Below are positions 34,708 through 43,177 of a DNA stretch of 64,000 nt, one piece after another. A program made the position numbers and the translations under genes. Under the pieces are notes generated by a model, which was given only the letters and a program-made list of their open reading frames with translations, was not told where the DNA came from and did not search any database. The DNA comes from Acidobacteriaceae bacterium (GTDB lineage: Bacteria; Acidobacteriota; Terriglobia; Terriglobales; Acidobacteriaceae): positions 106,281 through 170,280 of the forward strand of contig PLDC01000017.1 of assembly GCA_003134995.1 (NCBI GenBank). The letters run 5' to 3'. The stretch's first letter is position 1; each line of letters begins with the position of its first letter.

Positions 34708-36099
34708 ATGAGTTACTGGAAAATGGTTCTCGTCGGCTGTGCGATCGTCGGCGCGGCGACAACCGCGGCCGCACAGACCTTTACGATCGAAGCGTATGAC
34801 GGAGACGGTTTCACACTTATCTCGTCTCTCGTGCAGGGAAGAGATGGGAATCTGTACGGAACCCAGACGGACAACGACATCGCCAACTACTACGGAAGCG
34901 TGTTCAAAGTAACTTCGTCTGGCACTCTCACCGTTCTTCACACATTCTGTCCTCAGTTAAACTGCGTCGCCGGGGCGTATCCCGGCCCGCTTATGCTGGC
35001 CACCGATGGCAACTTTTATGGCGTCGCCGGTTGGGGTGGGAATACAGTGGGGGCATGTGGTTCGTCCGGTTGCGGCACGATTTTCAAGATGACGACGGGC
35101 GGCACGGTCACTGTCTTTCACACCTTCAGCGGCCCCGATGGCATTTATCCCAATGGGCTGATCGAAGGCGGCGACGGAAATTTCTATGGCACCGCTGCGA
35201 ATGGCGGCGGTTCGGGCAGTGCTTGCAGTTGTGGAACTATTTTCAAGATAACCCCTGCTGGCGTGTTTACTACGCTGCATAAGTTTGGTGGCGCCGGCGA
35301 GGGCAGCAGCCCTACAGGGCTTGTGCAGGGCGTCGATGGGAATCTCTACGGGACCACCTACGGAGGCGGGAAATACGATCCATATTCTTGCCAGCCCTAT
35401 GGCGGCTGCGGGACTGTCTTCAAGTCCACGACAGGAGGCGCATTCACGACACTGCATAGCTTTCAATTTACGGATGGCGCAGTCCTCTATGCGCCACTGG
35501 CTCAGGCCAGCGACGGAACTTTTTATGGAACTACATGGGAAGGCCCGACCGGCGGCACCGTATTCAGCATTACCCCTCGGGGCGAGGCGAAGACTGTTTA
35601 CGACTTCTCGGGAATCGGCGCGAACCCTATTGTTGGGCTGATTCCGGCGTCAGATGGGAACCTGTACGGGACCCTGGTCGAAGGCGGCGGCGATTGCGGC
35701 GACGGCTCCATCTACAGCGTCAGCGAAGCTGGCGTCTTCACCACTGTATACGATAGCTGCCAGTACGGCGGCTATACGAGTGCCCTTGTTCAGGACACCA
35801 GCGGCAAGTTCTATGGATCGGCTGGCCCGTCGATCTACAGCCTCGACGCGGGCCTTGGGGGGTTCGTCACTTTCGTGATGCCAGGGGCCAAGGTCGGGCA
35901 GACTGCGCAGATTCTTGGCCAGGGGTTGACCGGTACGACCGCGGTTACGTTCAACGGCGTCGAGGCTGCGAAGTTTACTGTCGTCAGCGATACGTACATG
36001 ACAGCCGTTGTCCCGAGCGGCGCGACCACTGGCTCGGTGGTGGTTACGACTCCCGGCGGCGCGCTGACGAGCAACGTGAGTTTCAGAATTATTGACTGA
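34708..36099 (+). CDS. Secreted NLYGTT-repeat protein with C-terminal IPT/TIG domain
   Basis: The 463-residue protein has GGAGAG before its ATG and a signal peptide ending near TTAAAQ. About seven repeats follow with 'GxDGNLYGTTxxGG...GTVFKxTxxGxxTTLHxF'. Residues about 380-463 form an IPT/TIG (Ig-like) domain ('GAKVGQTAQILGQGLTGTTAVTFNGVEAAKF'). It is a paralogue of the preceding gene with a slightly different repeat wording (DGNLYGT against SGNLYGT). The repeat blades suggest a secreted propeller with an Ig-like tail. Role unknown. Confidence 0.85.
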   Translation: MSYWKMVLVGCAIVGAATTAAAQTFTIEAYDGDGFTLISSLVQGRDGNLYGTQTDNDIANYYGSVFKVTSSGTLTVLHTFCPQLNCVAGAYPGPLMLATDGNFYGVAGWGGNTVGACGSSGCGTIFKMTTGGTVTVFHTFSGPDGIYPNGLIEGGDGNFYGTAANGGGSGSACSCGTIFKITPAGVFTTLHKFGGAGEGSSPTGLVQGVDGNLYGTTYGGGKYDPYSCQPYGGCGTVFKSTTGGAFTTLHSFQFTDGAVLYAPLAQASDGTFYGTTWEGPTGGTVFSITPRGEAKTVYDFSGIGANPIVGLIPASDGNLYGTLVEGGGDCGDGSIYSVSEAGVFTTVYDSCQYGGYTSALVQDTSGKFYGSAGPSIYSLDAGLGGFVTFVMPGAKVGQTAQILGQGLTGTTAVTFNGVEAAKFTVVSDTYMTAVVPSGATTGSVVVTTPGGALTSNVSFRIID

Positions 36100-36168
36100 G
36101 CGGGTCGCAGAGCGAGCTCGGCCCCAGCCGCGCAGGTGCTGCAGGCAAGATTGTGCAGGCGGCATCGC

Positions 36169-36205
36169 GTCCCACCCTTTCGCAAAGAACGCGAAAGAGT
36201 GGGAC
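36169..36205. repeat. Hairpin element GTCCCAC...GTGGGAC, copy a
   Basis: GTCCCACCCTTTCGC pairs with GCGAAAGAGTGGGAC around AAAGAAC. A sister copy with the same loop is at 36265-36298. Both lie in the spacer before the Hfq-like gene. Confidence 0.8.
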
Positions 36206-36264
36206 ACCCTCAGCATGAATGGCGCGGGCAATTGTCATTGAGGGCTGGGCGCCCGATCCAAGAT

Positions 36265-36298
36265 CCCCACTTCTCGCAAAGAACGCGAGAAATGGGGC
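36265..36298. repeat. Hairpin element, copy b
   Basis: CCCCACTTCTCGC pairs with GCGAGAAATGGGG (one mismatch) around the same AAAGAAC loop as copy a. The stems differ in sequence but keep pairing, which suggests that the structure is what is kept. Confidence 0.8.
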
Positions 36299-36310
36299 AC
36301 CCGCAAAGGG

Positions 36311-36350
36311 GTCGAGCTTCGCTCGACGGACAGCCGAGGGCGGCTGTCCC
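36311..36350. repeat. Double hairpin element before Hfq-like gene
   Basis: GTCGAGC-TTC-GCTCGAC is followed directly by GGACAGCCG-AGGG-CGGCTGTCC. The two-hairpin plan resembles the element at 26373 and 46199, but the sequence differs. Confidence 0.75.
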
Positions 36351-36409
36351 CACATTACTTGGCTCGCTACAACACCGTAGCCCGAGTTGCTGCGTGTACA
36401 ATGTTTGGC

Positions 36410-36679
36410 ATGCCTTTCCGCGCGCAGGGAAATCCTAATGCCGCCAAGCACGGGCGGACCCCGCCTCCTGAAGAGACTTTTGAAGAAGCTACCTTCCTGA
36501 AGAATCTGGGCGAGAAGCAGAAGCAGGTCAGCGTGAAGTTGATGGATGGCCAGACGGTTAGCGGCTGGATTGAGTACTACGACAAGCATATGGTGCGGCT
36601 GACTCGGGAAGGCGCTCCTAATCTTTTTATTTTCAAGCACGAGATTATGTACATTGCGGAAGATGGCGGGGGGAAGTGA
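36410..36679 (+). CDS. hfq: Hfq-like RNA chaperone
   Basis: From the ATG at 36410 the product has 89 residues; ATGs at 36401 and 36359 are alternatives. An N-terminal extension of about 30 residues (MPFRAQGNPNAAKHGRTPPP) precedes the Sm fold: 'FLKNLGEKQKQVSVKLMDG' (Sm1) and 'GAPNLFIFKHEIMYIAED' (Sm2, with the FKH in place of the usual YKHAI). Hfq hexamers bind small RNAs and mRNAs. The extension and variant Sm2 are unlike enteric Hfq, so binding details may differ. It lies downstream of a cluster of hairpin elements. Confidence 0.75.
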   Translation: MPFRAQGNPNAAKHGRTPPPEETFEEATFLKNLGEKQKQVSVKLMDGQTVSGWIEYYDKHMVRLTREGAPNLFIFKHEIMYIAEDGGGK

Positions 36680-36681
36680 GG

Positions 36682-36868
36682 CGGGCTTCGGGCTTCGGCT
36701 TTCGGGCTTCGGCCTGTGTGGGGCTAGAACTTGCTTTGTTTTTGGACCTTCATCGCCGCGCTGAAGCGCTGCGCCACCCAAATGCTGGTTAACGTACAAA
36801 CCTCTAGTACGGCCCTTGGGCCGTTTAGCCTTACCCCGAAAGCCGATGCCCGAAGCCCGAAGCCCTGT
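36682..36868. repeat. Opposed arms of CGGGCTT-type 7-bp units
   Basis: The left arm (36682-36715) has CGGGCTT units repeated, with one variant. The right arm (36839-36868) has the complementary AAGCCCG units. The right arm runs into the 5' end of the inositol monophosphatase reading frame and includes its most upstream ATG. Confidence 0.7.
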
Positions 36869-37718
36869 TGTGTCTGCTAATTCCGATAGCTTTGTTCCGG
36901 CTATGTCGGCTATTGCTCGCGAGGCTGGGGCCTTGCTGATGCAGTATTTTCATCAACATTTGAAGATTGAATATAAGGGTGATGCCGATTTGGTTACGGC
37001 TGCGGACCGGGCTTCGGAGGTGCTGATCCGCGAGCGGATTGGGGCGCTGTGGCCTGGGCACGATGTGTTGGGCGAAGAGCAGGGGCTTAGCGATCGCGGG
37101 AGCGAGTATCGCTGGTATGTCGATCCGCTGGACGGGACTACGAACTTTGCGCATGGGTATCCGGTATTTTGCGTTTCGATGGGGTTAGAGAGACGGACTG
37201 CTGGAGAGCCGGGTCGGCGCATTGCTGGCGTGGTCTACGATCCTACGCGAGATGAGTTGTTTTCGGCGGAGTTGGGACTGGGTGCGCGGCTTAATGGCGA
37301 GTTGATTCATGTTTCGAAGACTGGGTCGGTGAAGGAGTCGTTGCTGGCTACCGGGTTTCCCAGCCAGAAGCGGCATAAGAATCCGAATATTCATTTTTAT
37401 CACCAGATCACTTTGCATTCACATGGGGTGCGGCGGGCGGGATCGGCGGCGCTGGATTTGTGCAATGTGGCTTGCGGGCGGTATGACGGTTTTTGGGAGT
37501 TCAATTTGAATCCCTGGGATACGGCGGCTGGGGTGCTGATTGCGGAGGAGGCTGGCGGCCTGGTGACTCGGTTTGATGGGTCGGGATTTGAGATCGATAG
37601 TCGGGAGACTTTGGCTTCTAATGGAGTGATTCATGAGGCTTTGTTGAAGGAGTTCGCTGACATTTTTGCTGGGCGGGGGTTGGAGGGGTTGGCTGATCCT
37701 CGGGTTTATGAGAGATAG
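36846..37718 (+). CDS. suhB: Inositol-1-monophosphatase family protein
   Basis: The 290-residue enzyme (from the ATG at 36846; the frame extends upstream to a TTG at 36816, and a GTG at 36870 or ATG at 36903 is possible) hydrolyses inositol or related sugar phosphates with Mg2+. The family signatures are present: 'VTAADRASE', 'DVLGEEQG', metal motif 'YVDPLDGTTNFAHGYP' and 'NPWDTAAGVLIAEEAGG'. SuhB can also act in rRNA antitermination, which cannot be told from the sequence. The first ten residues are encoded by a repeat arm, so the biological start is uncertain. Confidence 0.9.
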   Translation: MPEARSPVVSANSDSFVPAMSAIAREAGALLMQYFHQHLKIEYKGDADLVTAADRASEVLIRERIGALWPGHDVLGEEQGLSDRGSEYRWYVDPLDGTTNFAHGYPVFCVSMGLERRTAGEPGRRIAGVVYDPTRDELFSAELGLGARLNGELIHVSKTGSVKESLLATGFPSQKRHKNPNIHFYHQITLHSHGVRRAGSAALDLCNVACGRYDGFWEFNLNPWDTAAGVLIAEEAGGLVTRFDGSGFEIDSRETLASNGVIHEALLKEFADIFAGRGLEGLADPRVYER

Positions 37719-37864
37719 GGAAGACCTTTCACCACGGGGTTGCACGGGGTTTCATGGGGTAAGTCAAAGTCTCCGCCTCTTCAGTTTTTTCGCGCTACAA
37801 TTGAATTGTGGGATTGCTGTTTCGCTTCCGGCTGTCCTAAATCTTGGATTCCTGCAGGTTCATC

Positions 37865-39937
37865 GTGATCAATTCTCTTCTTGAACGCAAAATCGAAAAG
37901 CGGCCTGAACAGGTGCGGCTGCGTGGGCGCATTCTTTTTCTTACTGAGGATCCAGAGCTGATTAAACGGCAGCTGGCTGGCGAAGATTTACCTTGGGATA
38001 CTGGGAATCCGGGGAATAATCCCAAGCTGCGCGATGATATTTCTACCGACGAGATTACTCCGGCGCACTATTGTTTTTATTTTGACGAGACTTTGGGCGA
38101 GATTCCTTATCTGGGGTTGAAGTGCGGGAGCGTGACTCCGATTGGGCGTGGGGATGTGAAGCGCGGGGGATTTGTTTGCGCGGTTAGCGGGAAGCGGCGC
38201 GGGAAGGGATCGAGCCGGGAGCAGTCTCCTTATGCGGAGATGTGTGCCGGCATTCAGGTGGTGATCGCGGAGAATATTGAGCGCATTTACAAGCAGAATT
38301 GCCAGAATTTGGGTGTGCTGACGTCGACTGATTTTTCTTTGATTGATCGGATTCGCGCGGGCGAGGAGATTGCTTTAAGTGAGTTCACTGCTGGAGAGGA
38401 TGAGATTACGCGGCAGGTGATTGAGTATGGCGGGCTGTTTCCGTTTAATGTGGCGCGGATGCAGGGGAAGGTTTTCTTGCCGCCGATCAAAACCGGGATG
38501 AAGTTGGAAATCAATGTCAATGTTCGGCGTTACACGGCGCCTCCGATGACGCTGGCTGAGAAAATATTTGCGCGGCACATGATCAACGAAAAGGGCGAGG
38601 TTGGCGTGTCTAGCGTGAAGCCGGGTGATAGTGGGTTTGCGCGGGCTGATCTGCGATTCAGTCATGAGTACGTTACGCCGATGGCGGCTATCTTTTTTGA
38701 GCGGTACGTGGGCAAGGATGCGAAGGTGAATGATGCGTCTAGCATTATTGTTTTCCGCGATCATCTTACGTTTCTGGATGAAGTGATTTCGGAGGAGAAA
38801 AAGAAGTTGGGGCTGCTGGATCTGGCTACACAGCTTAAGCTGAAGCAGCAGGACTTTGCGGCGAAGCAGGGGATCAAGCTGCATGGAGAGTTGAAAGACC
38901 GCAAGGGGTCGGAAGGCATCTGCCACGCGATCGTGCTGGAAACCTACGCGCTGCCGGGACAGTTGAATGTTGGGTCGGACTCGCACACTCCGCACGTGGG
39001 CGCGATTGGCTGCGTGGCGTTTGGGATTGGCACGACTGACGTTTTCAATAGCTGGATTACTAAGGATGTGCGGGTGAAGGTGCCGGAGTCGGTGAAGATT
39101 GTGGTTCGTGGCAAACGGCATGAGAATGTTACGGCGAAGGATTTCATCCTGAAAATTCTTAGCCTGGATTATGTGCGCAGCGGCAAGGCGCTGGCGAAGG
39201 TGATGGAGTATGCGGGCGAGGCGATTGAAGAACTCAGCGTGGATGAGCGCGCGACGATGACGAATATGGCGGCTGAGATTGGCGGGTTTACCGGGATTGT
39301 CGCTCCGGATAAGAAGGCGGTTGATTTTCTGGTGGAGCGGCGCGGGATGGATCGCGCGAAGGCCCAGGCGATGATTGAAGGATTGTATAGCGACGCTGAT
39401 GCGCAGTATGCGCATGTGATTGAGCTGGACGCGGCGGAGATTACTCCGATGGTCGCGACGCCGGGGGATCCGGGGAATGGGAAGTATGTGCGGGAGTTGA
39501 ATACTCCGGTGCCGGTGGAGATTGCTTATGGCGGCACTTGCACGGCGGGCAAGAATGAAGACATGGACATGTATGCTGCGGTGCTGGCCGATGCTTTGAA
39601 GCAAGGTAAGCGCGTGGCGGAGTCGGTGAAGTTTTACATTCAGTTTGGGTCGCAGGAGACGCGCGAGTACTGCATTCGTAAAGGCTACATCGATGTGTTT
39701 CAGAAGGCTGGGGCGATTCTGATTGAGCCTAGTTGCGGGGCTTGCATTAATGCGGGGCCGGGGGTTTCGACGCGTCCGGATCAGGTGGTGATCAGCGCAC
39801 AGAACCGGAATTTTCCTGGGCGCAGCGGTCCGGGACAGATGTATCTGGCTTCGCCGCTTACGGTCGCGGCTAGCGCGGTGGCGGGGTACATCGTGGAGTA
39901 TGAGCCTAGCGAGAAGAGGGAGTTGGTAGGGGTTTAG
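37865..39937 (+). CDS. Aconitase-family hydratase with N-terminal swivel domain
   Basis: The protein has 690 residues from the GTG at 37865 (GCAGG upstream); a TTG at 37844 gives 697. The swivel domain comes first, at about 20-160: 'GDVKRGGFVCAVSGKRRGKGSSREQSP', matching the LeuD/AcnA swivel loop. The catalytic domains follow: 'PPMTLAEKIFARHM', 'LNVGSDSHTPHVGAIGCVAFGIGTTDV', then cluster cysteines in 'YGGTCTAGKNEDM' and 'EPSCGACINAGPG'. The order swivel-1-2-3 resembles AcnB without its HEAT domain. It should bind a [4Fe-4S] cluster and dehydrate a citrate-, isopropylmalate- or homocitrate-like substrate; which one is not decided. It is the only aconitase-type gene in the window. Confidence 0.85.
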   Translation: MINSLLERKIEKRPEQVRLRGRILFLTEDPELIKRQLAGEDLPWDTGNPGNNPKLRDDISTDEITPAHYCFYFDETLGEIPYLGLKCGSVTPIGRGDVKRGGFVCAVSGKRRGKGSSREQSPYAEMCAGIQVVIAENIERIYKQNCQNLGVLTSTDFSLIDRIRAGEEIALSEFTAGEDEITRQVIEYGGLFPFNVARMQGKVFLPPIKTGMKLEINVNVRRYTAPPMTLAEKIFARHMINEKGEVGVSSVKPGDSGFARADLRFSHEYVTPMAAIFFERYVGKDAKVNDASSIIVFRDHLTFLDEVISEEKKKLGLLDLATQLKLKQQDFAAKQGIKLHGELKDRKGSEGICHAIVLETYALPGQLNVGSDSHTPHVGAIGCVAFGIGTTDVFNSWITKDVRVKVPESVKIVVRGKRHENVTAKDFILKILSLDYVRSGKALAKVMEYAGEAIEELSVDERATMTNMAAEIGGFTGIVAPDKKAVDFLVERRGMDRAKAQAMIEGLYSDADAQYAHVIELDAAEITPMVATPGDPGNGKYVRELNTPVPVEIAYGGTCTAGKNEDMDMYAAVLADALKQGKRVAESVKFYIQFGSQETREYCIRKGYIDVFQKAGAILIEPSCGACINAGPGVSTRPDQVVISAQNRNFPGRSGPGQMYLASPLTVAASAVAGYIVEYEPSEKRELVGV

Positions 39938-39939
39938 GA

Positions 39940-40182
39940 TCAGAGTTTCTTGCCCCAGCAGGGTTGATCTCGGGTGAGGAAAGTTGAGGGCGAGGATCCG
40001 GTGCCTGCGACTTTGAAGGATCCAAAGTCTTTGCACCAATCTTCGTTGGGAACGTCGGGGCTACTCGCGATCCACTCCTGCAGAAGCCGAAGATCTGCGG
40101 CAGTGATTTCTCTACTCCGCACCCGGTCTTCCAGTTTGGCGCGCTTCCACGCGGGAAGATTGCGCCAGTTCAGCTTTGCCAT
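39940..40182 (-). CDS. Small protein of unknown function (last of three)
   Basis: Encodes 80 residues: MAKLNWRNLPAWKRAKLEDR, then 'EITAADLRLLQEWIASSPDVP' and a C-terminal 'WCKDFGSFKVAGTGSSPSTFL'. Its ATG overlaps the upstream stop by one base (TGATG), so it is translationally coupled to the 88-residue gene frame. No signal peptide or membrane helix is seen. It ends 2 bases from the convergent aconitase-family gene. I do not recognise the family. Confidence 0.65.
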   Translation of the reverse strand: MAKLNWRNLPAWKRAKLEDRVRSREITAADLRLLQEWIASSPDVPNEDWCKDFGSFKVAGTGSSPSTFLTRDQPCWGKKL

Positions 40183-40397
40183 CAGTCCTCAAACTGCACG
40201 CCAAAAACTGAGGTCTCGATTTTCTTCCACTGTTGGTGAGCTTTCTGTTCGTCGCTCTCAGATTGGAACCGCTCGACCGCGCGCTCCAGATCCTTGCCGA
40301 GCAATTTGGAGGGTGACTTAGCGGGCGACTCTTTCCGTCGGACTACACGCTTCGGAGGGGTGGGATCCGTCTTGGGCTTCAATTTCGCTCTTGCCAT
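40182..40397 (-). CDS. Small basic protein of unknown function (middle of three)
   Basis: From the ATG at 40397 (GAGGCATTC upstream) the product has 71 residues: MARAKLKPKTDPTPPKRVVR, a Lys/Pro/Arg-rich head, then a helical acidic part 'LERAVERFQSESDEQKAHQQW'. The frame opens earlier at 40448, overlapping the first gene. It overlaps the next gene's start. Charge and size would fit a nucleic-acid- or partner-binding protein, but this is a guess. Confidence 0.6.
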   Translation of the reverse strand: MARAKLKPKTDPTPPKRVVRRKESPAKSPSKLLGKDLERAVERFQSESDEQKAHQQWKKIETSVFGVQFED

Positions 40398-40425
40398 GAA
40401 TGCCTCAATTCTCTCGAATGCAAAT

Positions 40426-40638
40426 CTAGTTTGACACTTTCTGAGCAAACTGCCGGAACTGGAATTCGAATTCCTCTGGCGAGTAGATTCCTTTTTGAAC
40501 GAGCAACGTATTCATGGCATAAATGGTGGTTCGAAAGCGCTCGTCGCGAGACAGTTTCTCCATCGCCTCCTCGTAACTAATAATTTCCGTGCTTCGAACT
40601 GTTGGCTGCTCAGAACGATCGACTGATGGAGTTGCCAT
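40426..40638 (-). CDS. Small protein of unknown function (first of three)
   Basis: Encodes 70 residues with AAGGGGGCACA upstream of the ATG: 'MATPSVDRSEQPTVRS', then 'YEEAMEKLSRDERFRTTIYA' and 'QKGIYSPEEFEFQFRQFAQK', largely alpha-helical. It starts a three-gene leftward unit with coupled downstream genes. No known toxin-antitoxin family fits. Confidence 0.65.
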   Translation of the reverse strand: MATPSVDRSEQPTVRSTEIISYEEAMEKLSRDERFRTTIYAMNTLLVQKGIYSPEEFEFQFRQFAQKVSN

Positions 40639-40777
40639 TGTGCCCCCTTTGGAACTTTTATTCTACGCCGTTGCGCCGACCGGACAAACCATGTTGCGCG
40701 AGGATTTAATGGGCGCAATGGGCAGTATCTGCTAACCTGTCTTGAGTGGCCTCGTCTGACGTCTCAGGAGGATCCTC

Positions 40778-41887
40778 ATGAGCGGTTCCCGTCTGCTTCT
40801 CGTTTCGCTCTTCACCATTACATTTGCTGTTGCTGCGATCGCGTTTCGTCCTGAAGTTTCTCCTGCTTCGCGAGCCGGATCGATTACGGCTGCGGCGCCT
40901 ATGCTGGAACCGCGTTCGGGGCAGAGCGCTACTCTTTTGCCGGACGGCAAGGTTCTTATTGTTGGGGGCATGCGGCGTAATCAGGATTTTTACAAGTCTG
41001 CTGAGCTTTATGATCCGGCGACTGGGAAGTTTCAGGCTACGGGAGAAATGAGCTTGGGGCGCGTGGGTCATATTGCCGTGCTGCTGCGGTCGGGGAAAGT
41101 GCTGATTGCCGGAGGCTGGGTCGGAATGGGTGGGACTGATTCGGCGGAGTTGTATGACCCGGCTACTGGCAAGTTCAGCGTGGTTGCCAAGATGACCGTT
41201 CGGCGTGGGAGGCCGAGTGCAACGGTGCTTGCCGATGGCGATGTGCTGATTGCCGGCGGGGAAGAGCGCGATAACGAGTCCCTGGCATCGGCGGAGATTT
41301 TTCACGCCACGACGCTTTCGTTTCAGCCGACCGGATCGATGCATCACGCTCGCATATCCCACACGGCGACGCTGCTCAAGGATGGACGCGTTCTGATTGC
41401 GGGTGGTTATGCTGGGAGCGTAGCGTCGAGCGCGGAGTTGTACGATCCCAAGACTGGCGCTTTTACGGAAACCGGCAGCCTGGGTACTGCACGCTGTAAA
41501 CACACAGCGGGACTTTTGCCGGATGGCAGAGTGTTGATTGCGGGCGGGTCAGATTCGCGAGGTTGGAGCGGGAACTTGAGCAGCGCCGAGATTTATGATC
41601 CGCAGTCGGGGAAGTTTACGGCTGCTTCCTCAATGAATGACAGCCGTTTCAAATTGCCGGACGAAGCCGTGCAGTTGGCGTCTGGAAAGTTGCTGGTTGC
41701 GGGCGGAAGCAGGGATGTAGAGGTGTATGATCCGGCGACGGGGAAGTTTGACGTGGCATCAGGCCAGATGAATGACAAGTGGCATTTCATGTCGGAGACG
41801 AAGCTTCGGGACGGCAGCGTATTGCTGGCGGGTGGCTACCCGAACAACGATCAAGCGACTGCGCAGACGTGGATTTACCGGCCTTAG
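40778..41887 (+). CDS. Secreted Kelch-repeat protein
   Basis: The 369-residue protein has AGGAGG before its ATG and a signal peptide (LLLVSLFTITFAVAAIAF). About six Kelch motifs follow with the phrase 'SAELYDPATGKF...LLxDGKVLIAGG', folding as a beta-propeller. Kelch propellers bind proteins or glycans; the galactose-oxidase copper site is not evident. It is adjacent to, and divergent from, the three small genes. Confidence 0.85.
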   Translation: MSGSRLLLVSLFTITFAVAAIAFRPEVSPASRAGSITAAAPMLEPRSGQSATLLPDGKVLIVGGMRRNQDFYKSAELYDPATGKFQATGEMSLGRVGHIAVLLRSGKVLIAGGWVGMGGTDSAELYDPATGKFSVVAKMTVRRGRPSATVLADGDVLIAGGEERDNESLASAEIFHATTLSFQPTGSMHHARISHTATLLKDGRVLIAGGYAGSVASSAELYDPKTGAFTETGSLGTARCKHTAGLLPDGRVLIAGGSDSRGWSGNLSSAEIYDPQSGKFTAASSMNDSRFKLPDEAVQLASGKLLVAGGSRDVEVYDPATGKFDVASGQMNDKWHFMSETKLRDGSVLLAGGYPNNDQATAQTWIYRP

Positions 41888-42130
41888 CCGGACGGCAGAA
41901 GAGACACTTTGACTCGGGATGGCGGTGGGGTGGACCGCATCTTTCGGAGGAATGCTTGCAAGTGGTTGATTTCAGGCGGGGTGGCTGAAATCAGCCAGTA
42001 TGGGAGCAGCAACTTTTTCCCGAGATGGGAGTTCAAATACATAGGCGCTTCGGATAGAAAGAAAATCCAGAAGACCTGTAGATTCGGTGGGTTTAGCGGC
42101 TGGGGCCCGGATCTGGAACAAGGGGGAACT

Positions 42131-42601
42131 ATGAAGTACATGAAATATTTGGCTTTGGTCGCGGTTCTGATGGTGCCACTGGCTTATTCGCAAGCCCAGG
42201 TCGCGGTTGGAATCGGAGTAGAGCCGGTTTGCGGATACGGCTACTACAATTATTACCCTTACGCCTGCGCACCTTACGGCTATTACGGACCTAGTTGGTT
42301 TGTGGGCGGATTGTTCATCGGCGCTGGCCCGTGGTATGGCTGGCACGGTGGTTGGGGCGGTTATGGCCGGGGTGGTTGGGGTTATGGCCGTGGGGCCTAC
42401 GGTCGCGGCTTTGCCGGACGCGGCTACGCTGGGCGCGGGTATGCGGGCGGACGTGGTTACGCTGGTGCGCGCGGTGGTGGAGTGGCGCGTGGTGGAGCGG
42501 TCCGCGGTGGCGGCGGATTTCATGGTGGTGGTGGCGGCGGCTTCCATGGTGGTGGCGGTCACGGTGGGGGCGGTGGACATGGTGGCGGCGGACACCGGTA
42601 A
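42131..42601 (+). CDS. Secreted Gly/Tyr/His-rich low-complexity protein
   Basis: The 156-residue protein starts at the ATG at 42131 with AGGGGG upstream. A signal peptide (MKYMKYLALVAVLMVPLAYS) precedes a Tyr-rich stretch and then tandem RGYAGRGYAGG and HGGGG units to the C-terminus ending GGGHR. It is disordered, possibly metal-binding through His. Codon use is strongly skewed to GGx, so the 3' part is almost pure repeat. No homolog family can be named. A strong hairpin follows the stop at 42644. Confidence 0.75.
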   Translation: MKYMKYLALVAVLMVPLAYSQAQVAVGIGVEPVCGYGYYNYYPYACAPYGYYGPSWFVGGLFIGAGPWYGWHGGWGGYGRGGWGYGRGAYGRGFAGRGYAGRGYAGGRGYAGARGGGVARGGAVRGGGGFHGGGGGGFHGGGGHGGGGGHGGGGHR

Positions 42602-42643
42602 GTTTCTCCGCAGCTTGATCTGAAATGATCAAGAGCAATAAGA

Positions 42644-42676
42644 ACGGCTGGCAGCGAAAAGCTGCCAGCCGTTTTG
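42644..42676 (+). terminator. Strong Rho-independent terminator
   Basis: ACGGCTGGCAGC (42644-42655) pairs perfectly with GCTGCCAGCCGT (42661-42672) around GAAAA, followed by a T run. It lies 43 bases after the Gly-rich gene. Confidence 0.92.
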
Positions 42677-42870
42677 CTTGTCCAAGGATTGCTGCCTGCA
42701 GAGGTCGGAATCTCGGGTTGGGTGTCAATCGTGAAAAATCCTGGGTGGTGGGTTTGAAGCGCGCGATATTCTCTTTACATCAAACCGGAGTTTCTTGCTA
42801 GAATGTGCGGTCGCGGAGACGGCTGTAGTAGTAAAATACCTGCATAGATATTCAGGAGACTCACACCCTT

Positions 42871-43131
42871 ATGACCTACGTAATTGCAGAGCCTTGCATT
42901 AACACCAAAGACACGGCGTGCGTGGATGCGTGTCCGGTGGATTGCATTCATCCCAAGAAAGACGATCCCAAGTATGAGACGGAGCCGTTGCTCTACATTG
43001 ACCCGGTGGAGTGCATCGACTGCGGCGCGTGCGTGCCGGTGTGCCCGGTGTCGGCCATCTTCGCGCTCGACGACCTGCCGGAGAAGTGGAACGAATTCAC
43101 CGCGAAGAATGCGGCGTACTTCGGGCGGTAG
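42871..43131 (+). CDS. Ferredoxin, two-cluster bacterial type
   Basis: The 86-residue protein 'MTYVIAEPCINTKDTACVDACPVDC' has Cys in the pattern C-x7-C-x3-CP at the N-terminal cluster (3Fe-4S or 4Fe-4S type) and 'CIDCGACVPVCP' at the second. The order and the 'IEP' style start match 7Fe/8Fe FdxA-like ferredoxins that donate electrons at low potential. An AGGAGA lies about 12 bases before the ATG. It is alone, with a terminator at 43178. Confidence 0.92.
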   Translation: MTYVIAEPCINTKDTACVDACPVDCIHPKKDDPKYETEPLLYIDPVECIDCGACVPVCPVSAIFALDDLPEKWNEFTAKNAAYFGR

Positions 43132-43177
43132 CAAAGCGTTTGGCCGTTAGCCTTCGGCTCTTGGCTTGATCATTTCG

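Noticed and set aside
38375..40039. Long 554-residue open frame antisense to the aconitase-family gene
   Set aside because: Composition is Arg/His/Leu-rich noise from the opposite strand of a GC-rich gene; the sense protein has clear motifs.
42395..42601. Gly-rich tandem units considered as a CRISPR-like or satellite array
   Set aside because: They are in frame with a signal-peptide-bearing gene and vary at third codon positions, so they are a protein-level repeat.
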